Part shown: positions 24,399 through 38,100 of the stretch, piece by piece
Numbering within the stretch: position 1 is the first letter of the stretch
Layout of the letters: each line of letters opens with the position of its first letter
Notes under the pieces: model-generated
Told to the model about the DNA's origin: nothing
Seen by the model: only the letters and a program-made list of their open reading frames with translations
Database searches by the model: none
Position numbers and translations under genes: made by a program
DNA from: Salvator merianae
Lineage: Eukaryota; Chordata; Lepidosauria; Squamata; Teiidae
Length of the DNA: 64,000 nucleotides
NCBI GenBank assembly: GCA_003586115.2
Contig: QVOM02000053.1
Location: 7,615,035 to 7,679,034, forward strand
Direction: 5' to 3'

Positions 24399-27300
24399 TA
24401 GGCTGACCCTGTTCAGATTATGTCATTATGGCATCACAATGGTGGGATTGCCCATGTATCTGTGGCAACCCCACCATAATTCCGCTGTATCCCCCCTAAA
24501 ACACAATACCCTATTTCGGGAAAACCTGATTCTGTGGCAGGTTTTCTTGACATAGCACTATCACTTATCTTGTAGCTGGAGTTGCCATTGTTGTTCTGGC
24601 GACTACACATGCGTGTGGGCTGAAAAAGATGGCTGTGTATGCCTAGTGGTGGCATCATGCATCTGGCTATTTTGATATCTGGATATGTGAGACCACTGCA
24701 GATGTGTGGGAGCAAAAAAGACAGCCACGTACTCGTGGTGGTCAGGAGCACACACTTCCAGGTATTTCACGCTGCGAAATACCCAGATGTGTGATTCACC
24801 CAAAATCACACAACTGTGCAGTTCCCCGCACTGTCTAACCAACAGGCAATCATTCTGGAGAGGTTTTTCTCTGGAATATTGCCTGTTGGCACAATATTCA
24901 GTTGGTATCTGGAGCCAGCCATAGATAGATAAGATAGATGAGTGCCAAGTTGGGTATAGGATGTGATAGAAATATAAATGAGTATGTCAGGGCCAAATTT
25001 AACAGCCTCCTTTGTGCTGTTGGTGGGTTGACATGGCAAGACTCCTTATAGCGATCGCATCTGGTGAATTTTATGCTCTCTTTCTATTTTCGGAAAAGCA
25101 ACAAGCTATGATTCTTTCAGTACCTAAGTTTTGTGAAGCAGTGTGCAAAGTGCACCATTCGGTAATCAGAGAATCTAGCTTTCACTTTGAGTAATTTGAG
25201 TAAGTTGATGCAATTACATTGCAGTTTGATTGTACAGTCCTCCTGCTTGGTTTTCTCAAACCATAATGTAGTAAAAAAACATGATATGCAAGTAATTGCA
25301 CTTAAGGAAAACTGGCGGTTAGGGGAACTCTGGAGGTCCAATCTAATAATGCAAGTCTGTGGCACCACAGAGGTGACCGCAGAGGGAAAGCCCAGACGAC
25401 CACTGAAGAGGTCAAAACCCAGTTTACTGTTCAGTCAATGGCCTTGTTGAAGGAAAGCTCAGTCTACCAGAGTAAGTCAATGGCTTTTATTGAAAGTTTC
25501 CTGGATTCCATTAAACAAGTGAAATCACATTTTTCCAACTGTAAAAGCTAAATTATGATGGCCCATCATATTTCACCAACTGTGTAAAAACAAGACTTTA
25601 AAAAAACAACGTGTTATAACAGAGACAACAATATCTTGATCGCTTACTATTGAAAAATTCATTCATTCATTCATTCACTCATTCATAGAAGATTAGTGGG
25701 ATAGTTCTCTGTGGTTCAAACTTGCAGAGAAAATGCCAAGATGGTTTCAGGTAAAAAGGAGGGCATTTGGTAGGTCAGAGCCAACTGGGTATGATTGCAA
25801 GGCATAGACCAAAGGCAACAATGCAGCAACTCAGCTGAGTCTGAACAGAGGTGCATCAGTTCATTGAACAGGAGATTATCTGGCAACCCATTAACTCCAC
25901 CTTAAATTCTACGATGGGAGACGGGCAGGATATAAAGTCATGAAGGCAGAAGAAACTTACTTTTTCATGTTTCACTCCAAGCCCCTCTTCATCCTCTCCT
26001 GATAGGAGTATCAAGGACTGTGACTTGCCTTCCCTGGAGTACTTCGGCCTGGCCCTCCGACCACTGTCAGGAGTCTGGCTTTGCTCCAAGCAGCCTCTGC
26101 TCTCCACAGCCAGCCCTCCTTCTTCAGATTTGCTTAGCGCTTTTGTAGACTCACTGGCTTTGCTGGGAGCCCTTAAAATGTCACTGAGCATCAGCTTCCT
26201 GCTCCTTGTTGCTGAAGGACTTCCCTCAGGCTCTTTCTCTGCCTTTGCCCCCCGACTTGACTTGGGCTTCTTGAAGGCAAAGAAGTGTCCTATCTTCTTC
26301 TTGAAGGTTCGAGAGCCAGAAGATGCCGGTGTGGCGGATACTGGGGAAATTTCCAGGGATAGTGGGCTGCAGCTGGACAGTAAAGAGAGGACAATTGAAC
26401 TATAGTCAAGATTGAAGTCTTGGTAGGTCTCAGGTCAGAATGTCAGTATATCCCTGTAAAGAAGTCACCCTTGATCCTGGGCCAATGGAGGAAGAAATGG
26501 AGAGGTGTTAGCATAGCAAGACTCTCTGCTACGGAGAGTAACAGAGGATTATCCGCACAGCTGGGTGGCGGATGCCATTTTTAAATTCTTCCCTACACTA
26601 AGGCCTTTAAATTAAGGAGGTTACCTGCAAATAGCATAGTATCGATGGAAACTGCTCCAACTGAGAGGGCACTGTCAGTGCATGTTAAGAAATAGATTGT
26701 GTAGTCCATTTCAGTGTTGCATATATTCATATATATATGTCAAGGAAACTCATTCCTCCCCCATGCAGGCACTGTTACTGTTTTAACTAATTTATTTAAT
26801 CTGTTCGTATAATGATTTTAAGGAATGGCTGTAGCTCAGTGGTAATGCAAGCAACCTGGGAAGCAGAAAGCAGCTGGTTCAATCCCCAGCCTCTCCCTGG
26901 AAGTAGGCAATGGCAAACCACTTCTGTATCTCTGCCAAGAAAACTGCACAGAGGTGCCCATGCAGTTGACAATGACTTGGTGGTACCTAACAACAAAAAT
27001 GGCGATTTTATTGTGACCCATTTGAGACCTTCAGATATAGGATGGGATAGAAATAAATATAAACAAACAACCTTGATATATATGTCCATGATGAAAATTT
27101 CTAATGAATGTTCATTAAGCTTCCATTGTGGTCCATTTTAAGTGGGCTTTTACCATTTGCAGGTTTAGTTGCTGCCCCAAGTACTAAGAAATATGGCTCC
27201 TGCCCCACAGTTGGCTGGTAGCTCCCATGTGGATGCAAAGTCTTCACTTACGGTAAATGCTCGTGAATCACCTTCTTTGTGAAGAATTCTTCTAACCCTT

Positions 27301-30300
27301 CATCCAGCCTAGCAATACTTCTGTCTTCATCATTCTCACGCACAGGTGGCTGCACCTAGGAGCACGTAGCACAGTCAGAATGACATCAGGAAAGGACCCT
27401 TATAGGATATACTGCAGCCTCAGAGGATAAGAGTAAAAGGTCCATCTCTTAGGTATGCAGGCATTACGTGCCAACATGCTTCTGAGTGTGGGTATAAGGG
27501 CCTCTTAAGTTAAGAGGAGGAGCACGTCGTTTGGACCACCAGATCAAAGTCCCATCACTGTTAGTAGACACTGTGCAATAATGAGGGCTGTGACTCAGAT
27601 AAAAAGCTTAGTCCCTTGCATCTCCAGGTAAAACCAGGAGAGATTTCTGCCTGAAACCCTGGCAAACCAATGCTGGTCTGTGTAGATGGTGCTGAGCTTA
27701 TTAGACTAAAGTATAAAGCAGCAGCTGCTCTTGCTTCTTCTAAGCTAATCTGTGATACTCCTCATTTAGGATTTGGCTGCACCATGAAAAGCAAACGAAC
27801 CCGGCACTGATGTTTTAACCCTTGGGTGACACCTCATTTCATGACTCAGCCATGGCAACTTATGAGAACAGGAATTCAGTTGCTTGGGTGACCTTCCTTT
27901 CAAAGCCCGGTTTACAGTTTTCTATGATTTACTTCCAAATATGGGATGCCTGTGACACTCTGTGCAAACTCATTTGTGTTTGAGAAAAGCCTTACCTCCT
28001 GTTTTACTGTTGTACTGTTGTTTTTCACACAGGTAAGTAAGGGTAGGAGAGCTGCAAGCAGCACACTGCCCTTGCACTGCCCTCCTTCAGGTCTTGAATC
28101 ATTTAATTTATTGCTATTCAGCATACCAGCAGTAAAAGCTAAACCTCAGCAGCAGATAACGTCAGTGTTAAATGTCCAGACTGAATGTAAATGCAAACAG
28201 AACTGGCCTGTCAAGATACATTTATGAGAGAAAAAAACGTCTCCTGTATATACATGCTGCAGTTTGGGGATACTATAAAGGTATGCAGTAGTCCCTCATG
28301 CTTTGCTTTGGGTTTAAAAACGATGAATTTTTCATATTTGCAGGTTAGGGTTGTGATTTGGGAAGAAAACAAGACAGCAGACTTGCTCACTCAAAGAGTT
28401 GATTTGGGTGCACGAAAGGACTGGGGGAGTTAAAAGCAGCTGTTTAGCGGCTTCCTCTATTTTTGCAAGTTTTGAAATTTCTGCCATTTTGGCTGAACCT
28501 AACCTCATAAAAATCAAGACACAGATCGTATATATTTTGTGAAGACACTCTAACTAGATGTTGATTGCTATGGCAAACACAGGAGGCAGCAGCAACCAGG
28601 GTTACACAGTGAATATTTATCACCACTTCCTCCAGAGATGGAGCATGAAGGATACACTGATGACCTCACAATTTCCCTCAGCAGAATTCCCTGCCTTCTT
28701 CAACCTGTCCTAGCAATAGTTCCTGTGTTTACGCACTATTTGGGAAAAATCCGCTTCCCCTGTGGAATTTCTCTGAATAGCTCTATGGGCTTACATGTCT
28801 GAACGCTTGCTCCTGCAATCTTTGGTCTGGAAATGGCTACCAGCAGGGCTGGTGACTGCACATTTCTGGGTATTTTTTGTGCCATCGGAAATTCCCAGAT
28901 GTACGCAGCAGGAGCAAGCATTTAGACAGGTAAGTGCCCATGCTTGCCCAGTGGTTTTGCCCTGCTGTTTGGCAAGGATGGTGAGAGACAACTGCAGAAC
29001 AATTGCAATTGTTTTTGTAAGCCGCCCTGGGACCCCTCAGCATAGGGCGGGGTAGAAATTGAAATTAAAGTAAAGTAAAGTAAAGAATCTAAACAAGATC
29101 CTGCCTTTTTCTTTCACCCTCTGGAGGCAGTCTAAAAGTCGTGTGGGGAGTCTTATTGAAATCATCAGGACAAATTAGTTTGCAACTAATTTATGTCTCT
29201 CTAATTTCACAGAGACTTTAGTGTGACTCTGGATTTGAGTACAGAATTCACAACAGAATGCAGTACCGGAATAAAACAGACCCACTGCAGAGAGTTTTTT
29301 TAGAAGTACAAAGACTGAAACAAGTGCTGAGGGGTGTCTGTTGTACAGTATAACCCAGGTAAGATCATTCATCAACATTTTTGCTGCTCAGATGGTGTAA
29401 ATGCCAACACTTATTTCATGATCTTGTCTCTGCTGCTTCCAAACAGCAAATCTATTTTCTGTAAATTCAGCAGCTTTGGAAATAATCTAAGTCAGGGAAG
29501 GTAATGGAACAGCCATCAGGCAATGCAATGTATTGTCAACTCTTATCCAGTCCACAAATACAAAACCATAGACTGTTTACAGGGCCATCTAAGACCACAG
29601 ATGGCATTGGCTGAGACTTGCAAAGGGTAAAATGCTTTCCTCAGTAGAAAGTTGGTCAACGCTCAACCCAAGTTTTTATTTAATTCTTGACAAGAAAGGT
29701 CTATTTCTAGAGACAACCTGGCAAGTCCCATTGAGTAGAAGTAAAATCGACTTCTGAACCCCTTGTGACAGAAGCCCCCATAGTGTCTAGGCAACAAGCA
29801 AGTATTCCAGAGGAGCTTTTTGCCAGAATATTGCTTGCTGCCGCAGAGCCGGTCTAAATCTCAAGCAGTTGTCAGCTGAAATGACCTATTGTTTCATTAC
29901 AGACATGGTATTTATTTGTATATTACTTTAAACATTTCCTTTTTTGATTAATGAATTGTATTAACCACAGACAAAACATGAATCAAATAGACAAAACATA
30001 ACTGCAGTGTTTCTACACACTATAAGACAAATATATACATAAAACAAAGAGAATAAACAAAATTGATTGCATCACAAATAGTATAGATACTCCCTGTCTC
30101 TCCCCTTTAAACTTTGGGTTGTTCCAGTTACTTTAAACTTGGACTTTACTGTGTATTTAACTAAATTTAAACAGTACATCCAAAGACAGCAATTGTGAGG
30201 CAGAATGAAAACCTCCACCTGTAATAGAGACACGCCACACAGGAGTCCAAATTTCCAAAAAGGATTTCATTACTTCATTTTGGGTTGGTACACTCCACTT

Positions 30301-32095
30301 AGCAATTATGAACTCGTTGATCAATAAATCCCAAAGGATATCATGCCACCTCTGTAAGGTTAAATTACTTGCATCTTTCCAGTGTCTGGTTATTAGGAGT
30401 GTTACCACATAAAACATATAATGGAGTCGCTTCTAACTACTGGAGGTTATTTTTAATGATGTAAAGTTATGTAACAAATAAACTTCTGGATCTAGTGGGA
30501 TTGAAGTGTTTAGCATTATATTCCAAAAGGTTTGGACTAATGGACACTCCCAAAGCAAATTAAAATAAGTAGGTCTCAACTGACAACCACACCAGCAATA
30601 CACAGTAGGAACTTTTGTTATTCTGCTAAGTTGGAAAGGCGTTCTATACAATATTTTCATGAAGGATTCCTTTATCTTAGGGGCTGTATGCCAACTAAAT
30701 TTGGAGCTAGATAAAGTTTTCCAAAAATTTTAATTAATTCTTTTGTCCAGGTCTGTTTCCCACACATCTTTTAGGTGCTGCATTGCTTTATTGTTGTCTA
30801 ACATTATCAGCGGTGGTGCGTGCCTTTAAGAGTGGGTGTTTGCTCGCGCGCCATAGCCGTTCGTGGGGCCCCTGGGCCTCCGTACTGACGCAGCAGGTTG
30901 CCTAGCAGGTTGCAGCAACCTGCTGCATCAGTACGGAGGCTCGCTGGCCCCGCGAACGGCTATGGCGCAAAAGCGAACACCCGCTCTTAAAGGCACGCAC
31001 CGCCGCTGAACATTATACCGTAAATTTTTAGAAGCTAGAACTTTCAAAGTGTCTTTTGCCTCCTGAAAAAAATGTTCAAAAGGTATTAAATCCCTTGTTG
31101 CTATATCCTTTAATGGAGAGCCTTTCAATATGGTTTCTACTGATCTCCACCTCAGCCAATGGGTTTTGAAAGGATAAAACAGAGGTTTGAGCAAATTCAT
31201 CTTAGGATCGTGATTAGGTTCATATAAGTCTTTCAGAATAATTAGTCCTTTCTGTTCAGTGTCCAAACACTCTAAAATGCATGGAAACTATTTAAAAATA
31301 CAATAATGGAGGTTCAATTACAATGCATACCTAAAACAAGAAAGGGCACTTCCAAGGCTTACAAGTGCAGTACAGGAAGTCACTAAAAGCAAGAAAAGCT
31401 AATTTAGGAAATGGAAGGCTTGTCCTAATAAGGAGAACAGGAAGGAACATAAATTCTGGCAAAACAAATGCAAAGTGGCAATCAGGAATGCTAAGAAGGA
31501 TTTGTGCCCCATAGCCTTACTGGGAGCACTGCATGGCCCTAGTTACTTACCTGAAGCAGGCTATCCCATTCTAAGGTGGAAAGTGCAAGACACACAAAGA
31601 GTGGTAATAAATTGACAGTTCTCTAAGTAGAGGGAAGTAAAAAGTGGGGTCCCACAAGGTTCATGGGGATCTCTGCTTTTTAATTTATTCATAAATGATC
31701 TAGAAGTAGGGGTAAACAGTGAGATAGAAAAGTTTGCTGACGACACTAAATTATTCAGGGATAAAAAAACTAAAAGGTTGTGAAGAGCTCTAGACAGATC
31801 TCTTGACACTGGGTGAATGGGCAATGAAGTGGCAAATGTGTTTCAATCTGAGTAAGTGCAAAGCAATGCACATTGTGACAAAGAATCCCAGTAATGTCTG
31901 TAAACTGATGGGGACTGAGCTTTCTGTGATGCACCAGGAAACGGAACTTGGGGTTCTGGTGGACAGCTCAATGAAAGTTTCAACCCAATGTGCAGCAACA
32001 CTGAAAAAAGCAAATTCAGTGTTGGGGGAATTAGGAAGTGACTAGAAAATAAGTCAGCAAGTGTTATTATACCTCTTTATAAATATATGGTGAGC

Positions 32096-32131
<36 letters not shown>

Positions 32132-35100
32132 CACCTCAGAAGGGATATTGTGGAACTGGAAAAACTGCAGAAAATGGCAACAAGAACGATCAAGAGGCTG
32201 GAATACCTCTCTTAACGAAATCTAGCTGCAACGTCTAGGCCTCTTCAGCCTTGAAAGAGATGACATTTAAGGGGCAACCTGATTGAAGTTTATAAAAACA
32301 TGCATCGTGTCAAAAGGTTTGCTACCTTCTTGCTTTCTTCGAACAGGTATTTTCAAGCTACCAATCTGCTACCAAACCCAATTCAAGGTGTTAACGTGAA
32401 TTAGGCCCTAAATGACTTGAATCTCAAATATCTAACAGAGCACCTTCTCCCATATCGACCTGCCTGCACCTTACAATCTGCAGGGGTGACCCTCCTGGTT
32501 ATGCCACCACCTTCAGTAGTTAAAGAAGTGGGGATCTGGGATAAAGCCTTCTTGGTGGTAGCTCACAGACTATGGAATAACCTCCCACCTGAGGTGTGCC
32601 ATGCACCTTCACTATATACGTTCAGAAGACTAGTGAGGAGGCACCTATTTACCCTGGCCTTTGGTTGAGGAAACAGCTTCTCCTTTGGATACTGTTATTG
32701 CTTCTCATGTGGTCATTTTATATTTTGTTTTTATGGTTATAACCCACCCTGAGACCTTTGGGTAGAGGGCGGGATAAACCGCAAATAAATAAATAAATAA
32801 ATAATAAGCATTAAGCAGTGACATCGTGGCCACTGTGGATATTGTGCTGTGGCAGCGAATTCCATGCAACCTTTGTGGGTCATTCTAGTTCTGTGATTCT
32901 GAGAGCCAGGTGAAAAAGCATCAGCCACTGTTTTCATTTGAGATTCAATCTGGGCAAAGTTTAGAGGAGCACAGGCAGTTAGAAGAACAAGGGTGCAGTG
33001 GCAGTTGATACAATACAGCGAACCAGGAGGGCTTTTTTGGTGCGCCTTTTCTGAGATCCAGTCTCTCAACACTCATGGCATGAAGAAATGTAACCAGGAA
33101 GGTTTAACGTATTGCAGGGAAGAAGATGGCAAGGCAAAAGAGTAAAATTAGTAACCTGATGAAGAATCTAACAAATGCATAGGCCATCCTCCTTTATTTT
33201 CCCTATAGTTCCTTGTGGGGTTCCAGTTACTGAAACAACAACAATAGCCTCACAAGTGAAGTCACAACTCATCCCTTTTTGGTACAAACAGGCTTTCCAA
33301 GGACATGATGAACCATAACCATGTCTAGGCAGACAACACTTAAATCCACCTCCTCCCCAACATACAAAAGCGACCTGTCTGGCGTCATCACCCTTTTAAG
33401 AAAAGCAGCAAGAATCAGCTCCCAGGTCTAGCTCTTCAAGGCCACTTTGCCCAAAGAAACAGGCACTGCCATCACAGGGACATCAAACTCCACTTTGGAC
33501 TTTATATGCACCTATAGGTGTGATCTGGGTTCATGTTTTGCTCTTGGCAAAGGGAGAGAGAGTCACTATCCTGTACTCCACAAACATAGGGCTTGGATAC
33601 ATCACCAATTTTTTTTTTTTTTGGTCAATGTTCCCTTTTCTTGTCAAGAGGCTATAAGTGCAACTCTGAAAAGATACAATTTTCTGATAGAAATGCATCT
33701 CCTGGAGCGATTTCTACCTTCCTTTACCCTTGGTCACCTGGGGAAAACATATCAAGTTAAAGCACAAAATGTTCAGAGGGCAAAGGCCCGACTTAGCATG
33801 GATTATGCCATCAGATCACTAGGATAAATAAGCAGCTAATAATGATGACAGATCCATTGCTTTTCAGGAATAAGGAGCGGATGCAGCAGTATAAGTTTGT
33901 TTCTCCATAAATGATGAATGATCATAAATACATCACATACAAGCGAGTGCACGCCTGTGAATGGGCTGGAAAAGAATCCCGTCATGCAGACTGCAGTTTT
34001 TCCAGATTGGGCAGCTTTAGTGTTTCCCCCTCCCCTGCAAAACCCCCGAAAATAAACACAACCGCAAGGGTTTCTCTCCAGACCCCCTGAATGCTAATGC
34101 TGCATCCACTCATATATAAACAATCTTGCCTTCCAAGCAGCAATAGTGGATGCCCAGCTGACAAGCGCATAATCAAACAGCTGCTGTCCTCTTCACATCA
34201 TCTTCCAGAGCTACAATAAATACTTAGCAAGACGTTTGCCCATCACACGTATGTGCAGGCAGGCACACGCACACGCACACACACACACATGCTAACCCCC
34301 CCCCCCAAGCCTTTTCCATCTGCAAAAGCAACATGCACGGACCAGAGAAAGGAAAAAGAGCGGACTCTTACATTTGGCTTGCTGGGCGGCTGCTTGTTCC
34401 TGCGGTTGGGCCTGGGCCTGTCTCGGGTGTAATGCTCCAATTTCTCTCCTGCAGTCGGCAGGTCCATAAGGGATTGTGCGGATGCAGGCTCTGAGCAAGG
34501 AAGCAGCCTGCTCCCAGCCTCAGCATCCTTTGTGGAGGCAGGGCGTGACTTCGCAGAGGCACAGCTGACTGACAGCTCAGCCTGGGGAGTTCCAATCTTG
34601 TTATCCGCGGCCGCCTCTACCTTAAGACTGAGTTCTGATAAACCTGAAAGGGAGAAGTGGGAGGTAGGGAGGGGGGAGGAGGGAGGAGGGAGAAAGAGGA
34701 GAGGTGGGGAGGGGAGGGGGAAAATCCTTGGAGTTGCCACTCCGAAGCACCACAATGTCTCCTGTCACACAGGCAGATTTATCACATACCAGGCGACTAA
34801 ACTGACAAGGCTCCTGCCGCAAATGGGCTTAGGGCTCGGCTCGCCAATAGGAAGAGCTTGCCTTGCCTCAGGAAGGATGAGGAGCAGCAGCTAGTGCGTT
34901 TCTGGTTCAGACAGACAGGGCTGAGCATGCACAGCAAAGACTTCTTCCTGTGCAGACCCAGAGACTTCCTCCAGACAAGAAGTGGCCGAATGGGTGGTGC
35001 GGGTTGTATTTCCGACTTAACGTATGCTTTGGACAGTGGAAGCTGGGGCAGTTACATGTTTATTATTTTTTGCAGTCTGTGGAAAACAGGTCAGGCAAAG

Positions 35101-38100
35101 ATGAAGAGTTCTGTATGGTCCCTGGCCAAGTGGACATCTGTTTGCTTTTGTGAACGGAAGTGGTGTGTGTGCGGATTTCCACTGATCAGATTTTGCCCAA
35201 GTCTCCTTTGCAAACAGGCTAAGTGAACAGGTGCTCTGTCTCCCCAAAGTCGGTCGTCCACATACTGGGAAAAGCAGACAGTTCCTATAATCTGTGCTCC
35301 TGTGGTCTGTATTGGCCTTTCTCTCTTTCACACACAGAAACCCCCCCCCCCATCTTCAGCCATTGCTGCTACTGCTACAATCAGACAGGGCAGGTGAAAC
35401 CCACATCTGTCCTTCTTGCTTCCAAGTAGTTGGCCACCTAACTACCTTTGCTTAGCCATCAAGCATGGCTCTAAGGACAGAAGTTAGCTGAGAATGATTT
35501 CGCCCACCTAGTCAAGTATTGTCTACTCTGGCTCCAAGCTCAGTAAGATTCACATAGAGTAACAGAAGTTCAACCTGGGACTAATTTTTTTCCCCCCTTC
35601 AGCACAGGACTTTCTGCATGGAAAGCAAATTCTCTTCTGCTTGGTGCTTCAGAGCATGAAGCAGGTCCTTCCAAAAGGACAAGCCAGGAGCATTGTGGAT
35701 GCAAACGCATGTCGTCTCCACTGACACATTTGAACTCTCATTCTCCCTTCCTAGGTAACCGCAGAAGCGCATGGATGGTCATATAACCCATTGAGAAGAA
35801 CAGGAAATCTTCAGTGCAAAACTGGCTATGGAAAACTGAAGAGGTAGTGTAGGCCCAAGTGTGGAAGATAGGGAAACGTTTTGCATCAGACCAAAGATGG
35901 CTGACTTTCTGAGCCATTCCTGGTCCAGCAACAAAATGCTCCCACAGAAACTCCACAGTTGCAGAACATTTGCACCAGAGCAGAAATGGACAAGAAAGTT
36001 GGCCATTGTTGGTCCAACGTGAAAATGCAGCCCCCAAACTTGACCTGCTGCGAGGTTTTGGGAGCTGGGAGGCATGGCACCTTTGTCCACTCTACCTCTC
36101 CTCACTGGGGTAGGTCATGCATGCTTCATTCAAGTAGCCCCATCACTGGACTGCACATCCCATGGGGATGTAGCCAGTTTTAGGTAGAAGTGCCTGTGCT
36201 CTCCTCATCCAGAAAAGCCCTTGTCAACCTGCACCCCTGCAGGTAATTTAGACTACAGTTCCCATCAGCCCCAGTCAGTGTTGGCTGTGATAGCGGAAGC
36301 TGTAGTCCAAACCACCTGTAGAAGATTCTGCTAGAGGTAGGGCTGTATGGAAACCTCACCCTGAATAGAAGCTACTCAGGAATTAAAAGCACAGCAGCTA
36401 AAATCTGGAGAAGCCAGTCGTGCTTATGTTCTGTTGAAAAAGGACAAGTTGTGTCTAATGCATGTTGCACAAATTTCAGTGGGACTTTCCAGTGGCTAAA
36501 CGCCCTCTGGATTCCACTTATTAAATGTATTCGGGCTTTTACATGTTGAGGGCTTTTCATGTATGGCACACATTTGCCACACGCACACCTAAGTTGAAAC
36601 GAAGAGAAAGCTTAGAGCAGTCTCTTAAAACATTGTCCAACATGGCTGTTTAAAATAAGCTTTACCATTTAGAACGGAGCTGGACCAAAGGCTTGAGGAG
36701 AAACTCTCTTTCCCTCGGGCAGCCATCTTGCTCTGTGAAAAAAAATCCAATTATTTTGCAGCACTTGGAGGGGAAGCCCTTGTAGTAAACATAAGCAACC
36801 AAACAGTGTACAATATTAAATGTGGACCATACAACTACATTATTGTTAAACTTAGAGGTAAATATATGGAGGGGGATTTGCTTTGCTTTAAGACAGTCTT
36901 TCCTTCATTATCTTTGGGCCCAAAAAAGCTGTTCCCACCAAGGATAACTGCACCTTGGGGGAGATTTTTATTCCCTCTCTTTGTACTTAGTCCATATAGC
37001 AACTGGGAGTCCTGAACATTTAGTAGCTGCATTTTTGAGTACAATAACTGATAACTTTTTCAGTGGATTATTCCAATGTACTCTACATGGGGCAGCTCTT
37101 GAAGATGGTCAAGAGACTACAACTAGTGCAGAATGCTGCAGGATTACTGTTGCAATCAAAATCATTCAACCCCCATTGCAAATTAGGTTTATTTGCACAA
37201 TTTACAAACTGTCAGCTGTTTGCAAAGAAACAATGAAACAAGCTCAACACAACTAATATAACAAGTGGTTTCTCCAAATTCAACACATAATGCTACTTTT
37301 AATAACTATTGGAGACTCAGAAGTCTTCAACCCCCTAAATAGAATCCCCCATAAGAGCACACATGTGCAAATCAGGTGTTGTCTCAAGCACACCTGATGC
37401 AACTAGGCAAGAGCTTCATTAGTTGCATCAGGTGTGCTTGAGATAAAACACATCAAATACCTGGACTGGCTAGGGCTTTGTTAACTGTGACATTTGATGG
37501 CATGTTAGAAGCATGGCTGAGTCAAGAGAGTGGCCCAAAACAGTAAGAGAAGAGAATCACTGTTGCTGAAGAAGAGAATGCTTCTTATCTACAAGGCTTT
37601 CTAAAACATTTTTGGGACCGACTAATAGGTCCCAACCCACCAGCTGAAGTCCAAATCATCCTCTTTTTAAACATTTTTAATTGCAATAGCTTTCCCCAAG
37701 GACTCCGGGCAATTGTAGTTGGCCAAGAATTTCCTAGTAGAGTGAAATTACCCTTTCAAAGAACTACAGTGGCCAGGATTCCCTGAAGAGAAGAAATGGT
37801 TATTAAACCATTTTAAGCCTGCAAAGCTGATATGTAGTCTTCAAAAGCAGAGATGGAAAATTAAATTTAGAGATGATCAGTTTGTATTTTCATTAGAATC
37901 TGGACAGCAAATCGCTAAAATCCCAGAAGCTGGGTCAGTTAATGTAGTTTGGCTAGTTAATCAAGTTGGGGATCATAATTACGTTGATGTGGACAACAGA
38001 TCAGGAACAGTTTTCATGGGTGCTCTTGCAGCAGCCTTGTCAGATGAAGGTATCGTCACAAGGATTGTGAAACAGCACACAAATTTCAAGGGCACCTCAA

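Larger units (their letters stand above)
23072..25960. other. CARMIL2 intron between C23 and C24
   Basis: It holds a LINE tail (24255-24330), a GATA/GACA microsatellite, MITE copy 2, a palindrome at 24840-24888 and a TTCA repeat. No further exon was seen. Confidence 0.6.

Noticed and set aside
26820..26895. A functional tRNA gene
   Set aside because: A and B boxes are present but the stem pairing is poor, the copies are dispersed and a SINE body and tail follow.
34243..34755. 170-codon minus-strand frame read as one protein
   Set aside because: Only 34372-34643 is exon; both ends of the frame are intron read-through (CA repeat on one side, purine-rich run on the other).
35730..36110. 108-codon minus-strand frame with repeated words
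   Set aside because: No family recognised and no consistent splice phase with CARMIL2; probably an unclassified repeat.
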